Notes: generated by a model from the sequence alone, not told the origin. 17,803 nucleotides of DNA from a bacterium (GCA_029935295.1 JAOZKP010000022.1:1-17803), one strand, 5' to 3'; counted from the first letter of the stretch, positions 8,371 through 16,201 are shown. Program-made: numbers and translations.

Positions 8371-9708
8371 CTACTCCTCTCGAATTGCCCACAATTCAAG
8401 TTTAAGGCCTGGAAATTTGCCCCCGATATAGATGGCAAACCCTGCAGATCTGTGCATTTTTTTCCACAGTTCACCCTGCTTCTGCATATGAAAATAGGTA
8501 TAGCCGGCATGATAGGGAAGCTGCTGCGGAGCAACCGGAAGCGGCTCGATCAAAATCCCCGGCAGGTGAGAACGAACCAGTTGTTGAATCTCTTCCCCCG
8601 GACCGATTTTTACCTGTGGAGGAAATTGTTCGAGGAGCGACTGCGATGGTATTTCGGCCGTAACCGCCAAAATAAATTCAGCGTTATCAAGCAGATTTTC
8701 TTCCGGCAGACGGGCCCCGTAAATACCAAATTTAGCTTTAATCAGCGGGATCTTGGTAACGCGCTGAACGGTATCAAGGAGACAGTAATGACGCAGTTGA
8801 TCCATTAAAGGCGTTAACGTAGCATAAAGATCATCATGATCATAAGAAGGCAATTCGCCAACTAATTTCCCATCCTGGAAAAAAGTTGCCATCTCACCGG
8901 CCAATTGAATTATTAAACGGTAAAACTCTTCCGGATGTACTCCGTTAAGCCCAACCAGATGGTTAAGCAGCGGCTGGTAGCGATTCATCAATTGCAGATG
9001 CATAAAATCCGCAGAGTCGGAAACTCCACCGTGATCAGGCCGGGTCAAACGCGATGCCAGATTTTCACCCCGGGCCTGAAGTAAACCGTGGAGTTCACGG
9101 AGCAGTACCGATAAAGGAGGAACAGCCTGACAACTAAGACTGGGAGGAATGAATTTTTCATCGAGAAGCACCTGCTGATCTGCACCTGTTTCAAGAATTT
9201 TTCCCAACCCCAGGCAGCCGTAGCCAGACCGCTCATCACGTCCCAACAGGAGGCGACTTTTCAGATTACCGATCTGAATGACGGCTGGTCGGTCAGAGCC
9301 ACAGTTGCAATCCTTAGTCTCACTTTCAGCCACACGAAAACGAGCCAGAGCCTCAGGATGCTCTTCGGTATCATTCTCAGGCACTCCCACCTGCCGTATA
9401 GGCAGCCCCAGAAAAACATTTTCATGATGAATCTCACTTGGGATATCCAAAGGCAGAGGTAGCGGATCTTCGTTGGGCATATTAAAGGGCGTACCATCCG
9501 GAAAAACTCCCTGACATTCGGCAATCGCCAATTTACCAATTTGCAACAGTTCACGATCGATGGCAACCCGATAAAACCCGTAACCATAAGGCCTGATGGC
9601 TGCACACCGGTGGTGGATCAAATTTTCAAAATAGCGGGCATGCTGCTGAAAATGCTGGGGCAGCATGAACATACCCTCAACCCACATTATTTTTCTTTGC
9701 CTGCTCAT
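8371..9708 (-). CDS. tssK: TssK T6SS baseplate protein
   Basis: The 445-residue TssK forms trimers that link the baseplate (TssE, F, G) to the cytosolic faces of TssL and TssM. Its family signature is at the N-terminus: KIMWVEGMFMLPQHFQQ (residues about 6-22) matches the conserved VxWxEGMFLxPQHFQ start of TssK. Length and lack of membrane segments fit the family. The frame is open back to an ATG at 9810, but that would overlap the FHA gene by 86 bp. The ATG at 9708 has an AGGGG site 7 bases upstream and places the family's conserved N-terminus correctly. It follows the FHA gene by 16 bp and precedes tssL by 5 bp, so these are clearly one operon. Confidence 0.95.
   Translation of the reverse strand: MSRQRKIMWVEGMFMLPQHFQQHARYFENLIHHRCAAIRPYGYGFYRVAIDRELLQIGKLAIAECQGVFPDGTPFNMPNEDPLPLPLDIPSEIHHENVFLGLPIRQVGVPENDTEEHPEALARFRVAESETKDCNCGSDRPAVIQIGNLKSRLLLGRDERSGYGCLGLGKILETGADQQVLLDEKFIPPSLSCQAVPPLSVLLRELHGLLQARGENLASRLTRPDHGGVSDSADFMHLQLMNRYQPLLNHLVGLNGVHPEEFYRLIIQLAGEMATFFQDGKLVGELPSYDHDDLYATLTPLMDQLRHYCLLDTVQRVTKIPLIKAKFGIYGARLPEENLLDNAEFILAVTAEIPSQSLLEQFPPQVKIGPGEEIQQLVRSHLPGILIEPLPVAPQQLPYHAGYTYFHMQKQGELWKKMHRSAGFAIYIGGKFPGLKLELWAIREE
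8374..8380 (-). promoter_or_regulatory. Ribosome binding site deciding the tssL start
   Basis: The minus strand reads AGAGGAG, embedded in the last codons of tssK, with 8 bases to the ATG at 8365. The alternative ATG at 8392 has no comparable site, so this supports the shorter TssL. Confidence 0.75.
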
Positions 9709-9715
9709 CTGCTGT

Positions 9716-9720
9716 CCCCT
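9716..9720 (-). promoter_or_regulatory. Ribosome binding site deciding the tssK start
   Basis: Minus-strand AGGGG lies in the short FHA-tssK gap, 7 bases before the ATG at 9708. It supports the 445-residue TssK over the longer open frame. Confidence 0.65.
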
Positions 9721-9724
9721 GTTA

Positions 9725-11059
9725 CTAAAAGTTTTTTTTATCTTGCCCGTCAGTACCATAATCAAGAAGTTTGGCAACCTGTTCTTCGAAAGCCTGCACA
9801 AAAATCTCATTAAAAAAGTTTTCCAATGCGTGACGACGGATTATCGGATAGCGCTCACAGTACTCATTCCAGCATTTGGCCTTCTTTTGCAAAACCAGAC
9901 CCTCCTTAAACTTGGCCGCAAAACAATCAGGAGAGAATTTTTCTAATGTATGATTTAACACCGCCTGAACCCCAGCATGCATAGCTAACTGATCATTTTT
10001 TAAATCAGTAAATCCTTCACGAACTGCCTCAACCGCAGCAATATACCCAGGGTCATCACGCAAAAGCATACTTTTTATGGCAGCTTCAGCTTGCGGCTTA
10101 AACTTCAGCGGATTATTTTCAGTCCGACAAATATGAGTCATACTCGCCCGCATAACATTGCGCTGTTCGGCCCGTGCTTTCAAGGCCAACATCAACCCGT
10201 CAACCATCTCCCGGAAAACTTCTCCCAAGAGATGCATAATCGCCGGTAGCTCTTCTGCCGCTACATCCGGTTCATCAACAATCCCGGCCCCCTCCCAAAA
10301 TGATTTCAGTAGATCAGCTTCACGGTCAGTGGGTGCCGGCACCGGAGGCAGAGACTGAGCATCTGCAGATTGTGCTTCGACAGGTGGCGCTTCGGTAAAG
10401 ATTCTGTTTGTATCGGCAACAATATCTGCAGTGGGAATATCGATACTGACATCAATACCGGCAGCGGTATTGATTTTGTCGGTTTGTGAAGACAACGATG
10501 AGCCGAAGATATCTTCAAGAGCAAAATCATCAGGGATGCCCGCAGGCTCAAGTCTATCTGTAAACCCCGGTGGTTGTGGAGAAGAAGATGATGGAACGGA
10601 TGGAATATCTGTTGAAAATAGATCACCGCCGGGAGATTCCTCCGGTGGAAGCCAAGCCGGGAGTTCTTCAGCAAAAGTGTTTTCCAATTCAGAAGATCCA
10701 GATACCGGATCAATTGAAACGGTGATCTTAAAATCACCGATGGTTAAGTTGTCACCATCATCTAATTGCACCTTTTGATTATGCAAGAAAAGATTTTTAC
10801 TAGTTAGATCATTGCTGATATCAGTTCCGTTTGCACTCTGATCCGTCAGGAAGTAAACCCCGTCTTCATAGCTGATAACAGCATGAATACTGGACACATA
10901 ATTATCGGCCAATCTCAGATGAGGGGATGTATCTTTATTTTCAAAAGCACGCCCGATCGATCCTCCAGCTTTTCCGAAAATCACCATCGCATCTTTTGCA
11001 AACGGCCCGGCGGCAGAGCTAACAACCGATAATTTTAATTGCATTTCAGGTTCTAACAT
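9725..11059 (-). CDS. tagH: T6SS FHA-domain protein (Fha/TagH/ImpI type)
   Basis: This 444-residue cytosolic scaffold reads threonine phosphorylation and promotes T6SS assembly. The FHA domain spans about residues 26-115 and keeps the phosphothreonine-binding residues: GR (36-37), SSIHA (56-60) and DQSANGT (73-79). A Pro/Ser/Asp-rich linker (about 118-245) joins it to the helical C-terminal domain (about 247-435) found only in T6SS FHA proteins, with LLGEVFREMVDGL and NPLKF. The ATG at 11059 is used; an ATG five codons later (11044) is possible, and neither has a strong ribosome binding site. It is the first gene of the T6SS block here, behind a 173-bp non-coding leader, and is probably the first cistron of the tagH-tssKLM-tagF/pppA transcript. 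It sits with PpkA and PppA as the expected reader of that pair. Confidence 0.93.
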   Translation of the reverse strand: MLEPEMQLKLSVVSSAAGPFAKDAMVIFGKAGGSIGRAFENKDTSPHLRLADNYVSSIHAVISYEDGVYFLTDQSANGTDISNDLTSKNLFLHNQKVQLDDGDNLTIGDFKITVSIDPVSGSSELENTFAEELPAWLPPEESPGGDLFSTDIPSVPSSSSPQPPGFTDRLEPAGIPDDFALEDIFGSSLSSQTDKINTAAGIDVSIDIPTADIVADTNRIFTEAPPVEAQSADAQSLPPVPAPTDREADLLKSFWEGAGIVDEPDVAAEELPAIMHLLGEVFREMVDGLMLALKARAEQRNVMRASMTHICRTENNPLKFKPQAEAAIKSMLLRDDPGYIAAVEAVREGFTDLKNDQLAMHAGVQAVLNHTLEKFSPDCFAAKFKEGLVLQKKAKCWNEYCERYPIIRRHALENFFNEIFVQAFEEQVAKLLDYGTDGQDKKNF

Positions 11060-11232
11060 TAATAATTTTTCCCAATCTCCAATTACCCCAAAGAAAAGTG
11101 TGAGTTGCTCTTATTAGTAATCAACGTAACCACTTTATCCCAACACGGGATCCCCTACACTATTTTCGCAAACTTTCAGGGAAACCACCAAGTCGTCCTC
11201 ATGAATCTAAAAATGCGCTGAGTAATTACTTA
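11060..11232 (-). promoter_or_regulatory. Leader region upstream of the T6SS block, with a weak copy of the shared dyad motif
   Basis: This 173-bp gap is the likely promoter region of the T6SS operon. Bases 11101-11122 contain CTCTTATTAG (read on the plus strand), resembling the stronger motifs at 16759-16778 and 13750-13769. A small perfect stem (ATCCC and GGGAT, 5-base loop) lies at 11137-11151. A TTGGGA followed 17-18 bases on by TTACTA/TACTAA could be a weak sigma-70 promoter. I see no convincing sigma-54 element and no T-tailed terminator for the upstream gene. Confidence 0.35.
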
Positions 11233-13653
11233 TTACTGTTTTTCGAATATTCCTGAAATAGTTACCGAAAAAGAAGAAAAGTTAAGATGAGAGTTTTCCG
11301 TAATTCTATTTTCTTTTTCCATCTCAAGATTTCTAGATCCACCCGAGTCAAAAGATAAGTGAATTGTACTAGTTCCCGTACTATTCTCCAAAGCCCACGT
11401 ACCGGTTTTAGAGTCGTCATCACAACCAGTACCAGAACGAGTAGTTAACACATCTGTGAATCTATGATCACTACTCAGAGTTATAGTATCATTCCAAGAA
11501 CATGTTGTCGTGCCAACTTCTTTTGTTCTCACCCCGAACCACTCTCCAACACACTCCGCGTCAATAGGCTGATCCGGATTCCTACCGTCACAATTTTGGT
11601 CAACCCCATCATTGTAGGCCTCTACAGCACCGGGATAAATTGTGGAATCTTTATCATTACAATCCGGCCCTCCCCCAAAATACTCATCACCATAAGCATA
11701 GCCATCACGGTCACCGTCAATTCCATCAACGCCATCACAATTCTGATCAACATCATCACCATAATCATCGACAGCACCGGGATTAATCGTGGCATCTCCA
11801 TCGTCACAATCAGGCCCCGGCTCCGCTGCATAGCCATCACGGTCAACATCAACCCCATCGATGCCATCACAATTCTGATCTATCCCATCACCATAAACAT
11901 CGGCAGCGCCGGGATGAATTGTGGCATCATGATCATTACAATCAGACCCCCCACCCCCATCACCATCACCATAAGCATAGCCATCACGGTCACCGTCAAT
12001 TCCATCAACGCCATCACAATTCTGATCAACATCATCACCATAAATATCATCAGCACCGGGATTAATCGCTGCATCATAATCGTCGCAGTCACCTTGGTTT
12101 TCGCTGTAACCATCGCCATCATCATCGATATCGCAACCTATATGCACTTTGGGATCATTGTCGTTACAATCGAGCAAACCTGCGGGATAACCATCAGCAT
12201 CCATATCGGTCAAAACAAATGGTGCTGCCAAACCCGGCAAAACATCAAGCTTTAAACCGTCACTGGAACCATTGCACTGAAAAGCCAATATTTTCTGATC
12301 ACAACTATAGCCAACATAGCTGGATGCGCTGATATCATAACCTGAAAAAATATCGGCTACAGTTTTTGCAACTTTAGCATGGGATTCAATAAGGATGCTG
12401 GCTAAACCTTGAGCCATTCCCTGATTATCAATGGCAAAAAGGGTAAGATTCGCAGCTTCTACACTAAGATTTATAAAAGCGAGCCCGCTCCAACCACCAT
12501 CGGTTTCGCGTTTTGCAAAAATTCCTCTGGCATGACCGGAGGCAAAGGCATTCAGAGCTCCCATCTGTTTTACGACTGCACTCATTTCCGGATTGGACGG
12601 TGCTGAAATAAGGCATTCTGATCCAAATATATTTGTATCCCCATCAGTATCAACCTTCAACCAGCAGTCACCTTCCGGAGCTTTCAAACCTCCTTTCGTA
12701 TTTAATTGCAAACAAGAATTAGGCTCTTGATCGCAAGTTAGCGAATCATAAGAACTGCCGGCATCAATAGTCAAAGTTTCATTGACAACCAGTTGGCCAC
12801 CGGCATTAAAGATTTGACATTGACAAGTAGTATTCTCCTCGCCAGGATTGGTAATAACCAAGTTACTATGCCAACCACCGGGGTTATCAGGGTCAGCATT
12901 GCAAAAGAGCTGAGGATAGTAAATTGTCACAGCTTTTTGATTTGTGATCGGTAAAGCAGCGGCAATTTCCGAACAGTTGTCAGCATAACTGATTGTCATT
13001 AGAAGTCCAATCAAACCACTGGCATCAGCAATAGACAACGTACTAATATCCGGCTGGATCTGACCGTTAAAAAGTTCACGCAGATAACCCCGAAAATGAC
13101 CATTTCCAGGCAAAACAATCTCTTTCTGACTACCGTTGTCAAAGGTTAAATTGACAATATGTTCGACGCTGTCAGTATTAAGCAGAGAGATTTCTGTTCG
13201 CCAAACCTGATTACAAAGGATATGACCGATAACAATTTTACCATTGGCCGGTTCACGCGAAGCCGGTGCTGCCGCCCGTAAAATTCCTTTATAGGTCCAT
13301 TCACTGAAAGCAACAAGGGCTGAATCACCATCATCAAATGTACAATAGGCAATTTTATCGGGAGCACCCAACTCTTCGATGGAACCAACCATAAAAGTTT
13401 CACGTCCGTTCGCCGGTATTGCCACAGACGTGCTCCCTAACAATTCACCACTTTTGGAATAAGCCTTGAAAACACCGGCAACAGGGTCATTTTCATTCTT
13501 AGGGTTAACTACACCAATCATCGTCTGCCAACCGTTACTACAAACTACTCCGGGGAAATAGAGAGGATTAGCCACAGCAATATTCGCGTTAAAAAGCATC
13601 AGGGCCAGCAGAAAAAATATAGATCCTGTAAAATATTTTAGTTCTCTTTTCAT
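11233..13653 (-). CDS. Secreted protein with four beta-rich modules and MopE-like metal-binding repeats
   Basis: An 806-residue exported protein of unknown function. A signal peptide covers about 1-28 (cleavage after AVA). Residues about 31-475 hold four related modules, each opening with a variant of YFPxxxCxxxWxTxIxxxNP: about 31, 140, 245 and 377. Residues 482-693 carry one degenerate and four full Asp/Gly-rich repeats of the MopE type (DxDxDGY, DCNDxDxxIxPGA, DGxDQNCDG), each with Ca2+- or metal-ligand-like spacing and a conserved Cys pair. MopE of Methylococcus binds copper, but similar repeats are usually annotated only as putative metal-binding. The last 105 residues (CVGEWFG onwards) look like a small beta-barrel or lipocalin-like domain. 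The frame is open to 13746, but the ATG at 13653 is chosen because it has an AAGGAGA site 7 bases upstream and starts the signal peptide. Its gene is flanked by non-coding gaps on both sides, so it is probably its own unit. Confidence 0.85.
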   Translation of the reverse strand: MKRELKYFTGSIFFLLALMLFNANIAVANPLYFPGVVCSNGWQTMIGVVNPKNENDPVAGVFKAYSKSGELLGSTSVAIPANGRETFMVGSIEELGAPDKIAYCTFDDGDSALVAFSEWTYKGILRAAAPASREPANGKIVIGHILCNQVWRTEISLLNTDSVEHIVNLTFDNGSQKEIVLPGNGHFRGYLRELFNGQIQPDISTLSIADASGLIGLLMTISYADNCSEIAAALPITNQKAVTIYYPQLFCNADPDNPGGWHSNLVITNPGEENTTCQCQIFNAGGQLVVNETLTIDAGSSYDSLTCDQEPNSCLQLNTKGGLKAPEGDCWLKVDTDGDTNIFGSECLISAPSNPEMSAVVKQMGALNAFASGHARGIFAKRETDGGWSGLAFINLSVEAANLTLFAIDNQGMAQGLASILIESHAKVAKTVADIFSGYDISASSYVGYSCDQKILAFQCNGSSDGLKLDVLPGLAAPFVLTDMDADGYPAGLLDCNDNDPKVHIGCDIDDDGDGYSENQGDCDDYDAAINPGADDIYGDDVDQNCDGVDGIDGDRDGYAYGDGDGGGGSDCNDHDATIHPGAADVYGDGIDQNCDGIDGVDVDRDGYAAEPGPDCDDGDATINPGAVDDYGDDVDQNCDGVDGIDGDRDGYAYGDEYFGGGPDCNDKDSTIYPGAVEAYNDGVDQNCDGRNPDQPIDAECVGEWFGVRTKEVGTTTCSWNDTITLSSDHRFTDVLTTRSGTGCDDDSKTGTWALENSTGTSTIHLSFDSGGSRNLEMEKENRITENSHLNFSSFSVTISGIFEKQ
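11685..11764. repeat. 80-bp exact direct repeat, copy A
   Basis: Identical base for base to 11964-12043, a shift of 279 bp or two metal-binding units. After seven non-identical or shifted bases the match resumes for 18 bases (CAGCACCGGGATTAATCG). It codes for the end of one repeat unit and the start of the next. Confidence 0.9.
11964..12043. repeat. 80-bp exact direct repeat, copy B
   Basis: Second copy of the 80-bp exact repeat at 11685-11764. Silent positions are also identical, pointing to recent duplication or gene conversion within the repeat array, not just selection on the protein. Confidence 0.9.
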
Positions 13654-13660
13654 TGGCTCT

Positions 13661-13667
13661 TCTCCTT
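13661..13667 (-). promoter_or_regulatory. Ribosome binding site deciding the start of the metal-binding repeat protein
   Basis: Minus-strand AAGGAGA lies 7 bases before the ATG at 13653. It excludes 31 extra codons of open frame that would precede the signal peptide. Confidence 0.75.
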
Positions 13668-13747
13668 TTTCTAATTGCCGCACAATTATTATTACACAAC
13701 TATGTATAAATTTAAGCATCTTTTCTAACACGGACTTGGCCCGCAAG

Positions 13748-13771
13748 TTAGTGCTCTGATCAGAGCACTAA
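13748..13771. promoter_or_regulatory. Perfect 24-bp palindrome, candidate operator or hairpin
   Basis: The 24 bases are fully self-complementary around a central GATC (core GTGCTCTGATCAGAGCAC). The element lies 8 bases after the caspase gene's stop and about 95 bases before the next start codon. As RNA it could fold into a 10-bp stem with a GATC loop, but no T tract follows on either strand, which argues against a classical terminator. Its core matches 16 of 20 bases at 16759-16778, ahead of a different gene, which favours a protein-binding site or a dispersed repeat. Confidence 0.65.
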
Positions 13772-13779
13772 AATTCACA

Positions 13780-16152
13780 TTAATTGCTTCTTTCAATAAT
13801 CGGAAAATCTTCACCATGGGAATTGGCCAGTGGTTGTTGTTCCGGCAGAGCGAAGTTTTCGATCAATACCGGCATCTGGGTCTCAACATAACTCATAATC
13901 TCAGAGACAGAAATACTGCCATCAGCCGGATTTCTATCAGCCGGCCCCTGCAGACCCTCAAGCATAGAGTAGGTAAACAGTCCGTGCCCTAAACGTCCAA
14001 ATTCTCCGGCATACTGGCTTTTGGTTGAGGCTGAAAAGACATGAATACCGGCCAGACGTGAAAGCAACGCCATCGATCGATGGTTTTCAAAATCAGCAAA
14101 AACATCTACCAGAGCCCCGGACTTACAAGCATCAATCACCAGAAAAACCCGCCGAGCGCCTATGCCAGCGATATATATTTCCAACAATGACGAGGACAGG
14201 GCACTTTTTTTCAGCCAGTTGGCATTTTCCGGGTGTCTAAGATCATACGGAATAAAAAACCATTCGTCAGCCAGGGTTTCTCCATGACCTGCCAGATAGA
14301 TAATAACCGTATCCTGCGGCGGCAGTTGCGCCAGTGCAGCAAGCTGAGCATTAATAGCTGAACGACTGGCAGAACTGTCATAAAGATGGTGAAAGATAAT
14401 TTCACTATAAACCGGATTCTTCTTCAACAGCAGAACTTTACCGATCTCCTCGGCATCCTGACGGGCATAATGCAGATTAAGATGCTGGTTGTCATATTTA
14501 CTGATACCAACTGTTAGAATGTGCAGTCGCGGCCGGAGAGCCGGCCAGTCAGCATTGACAATTGTAACATCAGGCTCACTCTCTATCAAATTATTATTGC
14601 GGGCAACCGCCTTGAAACAATTGGCACCGGACAGCAGAGTCAGCCGGTAGCTCTTAAAAAATTCGCCCTTCTTTTCTCCATTTCGGTTCACAGCATCTTT
14701 ATCATCAACAATGTTCCCATTATGATAGAGACGAATATCTTTAAGGCCATAATCCTGATCTACAGCCTTAAGAGTTATCTTGATTTCATGCTCATAGGTT
14801 TTTATGTTTTTTTCAGGTTTGACAATGCTGACCAGAGGCGGCAAAGGAAAACCTTGCTTTTGCTCAGCAATAACCGGTGCACCCTGGAGTGGTTCCGGCA
14901 TTTCTCCAGCCAGCAGATGACCTAACAGCGCCGGCTGATAATAACGGGCAATAAAACCATCAAGAGTAAACTCCCGCTCATCACAAAACCAGCTCAAGGC
15001 TGCAAGGTGATCTTCCGGAGCATCTTTCAGAGTACCATCAAAACAACCATTGGCAGCCAGAACACCCCATCCCTCATTCAAGACTATAAGTTTTGCCGCC
15101 ACTTTACCATCTGAAAGTGTGCAAAGTTTCAGGGTATGATCCTGACCGGCAACCAGAAAATATTTCTGACCCGGGATTCCAGAAATACCATTTAACCGCC
15201 CATCATTTTCGGATGCAAAAGGTGCTAATAATTTACCTGATGGTATCTCCCATTTATAAACGCTCCCATTGTGATCGCAACCGAGAAGATATGGAGATTC
15301 GGCGGTTACAAATGTAAGCCCGGTCAATAAACTTTTTGCTGAATCGGTTTTGGAGGAAACAGAGGAGAGGGGGTTATCCTGCGAGAGATCCACAATGTAA
15401 ATTCGGCCATTCTCACAACCGGCTGCCATCATTAAGCTGTCAGGTAAGACTGCAAGTGAGCTTATGTGAGAACTGGTCTGGCCGACAAAGTTTACTTCTT
15501 CTTTCTGCCAATCCCAGATCTGCAATCGGCCCTTATCACCGACCCCCACAAGCCGGGTGCCATCACCGCTGAAAGCAAGTTGGGAAACACTCTCTTCAAG
15601 AGAAAGACTCTTTATTCTTTCCATTCCCTTATCTGGGCCTATCTGCCACAATTCGAGGATATTATCACCGGCCAAAGCTATAAGCATGTGTTTGGGGTGC
15701 AGGGCCATAGCTTTTAACGGGTGATCAATTTTTTCACTTTGTCCCGGCCAAAAACGTATACCATTAAAATTAACTACAGTTACAACACCTTCGATGTCTG
15801 CTATAATCAACTTCTGGGTATGGGGTACAAAGTTGAAGCCGGTAATCCTGGCCCCGGCAGCAAAACTGTAAAACTTCTGACCGGTCAGCAAATTCCACAA
15901 GTGAACCCGGTTGTCTTCTCCGAGCATAACCATGGTTTTACCGTCAGCACTGACTTTTACATCTGCTACTGGAACTGAGTATTTGGAATTAATCCTAAAT
16001 TTTGGCCGTAGACTCTGGCGAATATTCCTGTGAATTACAGATGTTTGGTGACGAACCGGATTGAATGGACGAGCCTCTGCTGGAATTGCAAGGATAATAT
16101 ATCCCGTAAGTAATAAAACAACAAAACCAGCTACCAAATAAAGTTTTTTCAT
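13780..16152 (-). CDS. Exported WD40 beta-propeller protein with C-terminal caspase-like (C14) protease domain
   Basis: A 790-residue protein with an N-terminal signal or anchor sequence (about 3-26, with AEA as a possible cleavage site). Residues about 55-350 form a WD40-like propeller (NRVHLWNLLTG, GRLQIWDW, GSVYKWEIPSGK). They are followed by the GWGVLAANGCFDG linker and YYQPALLGHLLAG, typical of bacterial WD40-caspase proteins. An Ig-like segment spans about 438-535. The caspase-like domain (about 540-770) keeps the catalytic dyad: His623 in IIYLAGHGE and Cys676 in VIDACKSG. So the protease should be active, outside the cytoplasm if the signal works; metacaspase-like enzymes usually cut after Arg/Lys, but specificity cannot be read here. 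A GGAAG site lies 9 bases before the ATG. It follows the OmpA-domain gene by 49 bp with no terminator seen, so the two are probably co-transcribed. No substrate or T6SS role is shown by the sequence. Confidence 0.9.
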   Translation of the reverse strand: MKKLYLVAGFVVLLLTGYIILAIPAEARPFNPVRHQTSVIHRNIRQSLRPKFRINSKYSVPVADVKVSADGKTMVMLGEDNRVHLWNLLTGQKFYSFAAGARITGFNFVPHTQKLIIADIEGVVTVVNFNGIRFWPGQSEKIDHPLKAMALHPKHMLIALAGDNILELWQIGPDKGMERIKSLSLEESVSQLAFSGDGTRLVGVGDKGRLQIWDWQKEEVNFVGQTSSHISSLAVLPDSLMMAAGCENGRIYIVDLSQDNPLSSVSSKTDSAKSLLTGLTFVTAESPYLLGCDHNGSVYKWEIPSGKLLAPFASENDGRLNGISGIPGQKYFLVAGQDHTLKLCTLSDGKVAAKLIVLNEGWGVLAANGCFDGTLKDAPEDHLAALSWFCDEREFTLDGFIARYYQPALLGHLLAGEMPEPLQGAPVIAEQKQGFPLPPLVSIVKPEKNIKTYEHEIKITLKAVDQDYGLKDIRLYHNGNIVDDKDAVNRNGEKKGEFFKSYRLTLLSGANCFKAVARNNNLIESEPDVTIVNADWPALRPRLHILTVGISKYDNQHLNLHYARQDAEEIGKVLLLKKNPVYSEIIFHHLYDSSASRSAINAQLAALAQLPPQDTVIIYLAGHGETLADEWFFIPYDLRHPENANWLKKSALSSSLLEIYIAGIGARRVFLVIDACKSGALVDVFADFENHRSMALLSRLAGIHVFSASTKSQYAGEFGRLGHGLFTYSMLEGLQGPADRNPADGSISVSEIMSYVETQMPVLIENFALPEQQPLANSHGEDFPIIERSN

Positions 16153-16201
16153 GAAAAAACTTCCGTCATTTATTTGATTAAAAAAACTGCCCGCTTACAA
16201 A

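Larger units (their letters stand above)
11584..12210 (-). repeat. Coding tandem repeats: MopE-type DxDxDG units
   Basis: Four full units of 43-49 residues begin at residues 509, 552, 601 and 645 of the secreted protein, after a shortened unit at 482-508 that lacks the DQNCDG half. Each full unit holds a DxDGDxDGY-like loop, a DCxDxDxxIxPGA loop and a DQNCDG loop. Unit length varies through the Gly/Asp insert before DCND. Confidence 0.88.

Noticed and set aside
9709..9810. Longer TssK start at 9810
   Set aside because: It would overlap the FHA gene and add 34 residues before the conserved TssK N-terminus; the ATG at 9708 has the ribosome binding site.
11060..11232. Sigma-54 promoter for the T6SS operon
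   Set aside because: No GG-N10-GC element with TGGCAC/TTGC character was found on the minus strand in this gap.
11584..12210. CRISPR array suggested by regularly repeated sequence
   Set aside because: Repeats are in frame inside a coding sequence and encode metal-binding loops; there are no short identical repeats with unique spacers.
11464..12255. Long plus-strand open frame (263 codons) opposite the metal-binding repeats
   Set aside because: It is the antisense shadow of GAT/GAC/GGT-rich repeats, giving a low-complexity Ile/Thr-rich product with no domain and no ribosome binding site.
13654..13746. Longer start for the metal-binding repeat protein at 13746
   Set aside because: It would put 31 residues ahead of a clear signal peptide and lacks a ribosome binding site.
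13748..13771. Palindrome as a standard Rho-independent terminator
   Set aside because: No T run follows the stem on either strand, and a related sequence occurs upstream of another gene.
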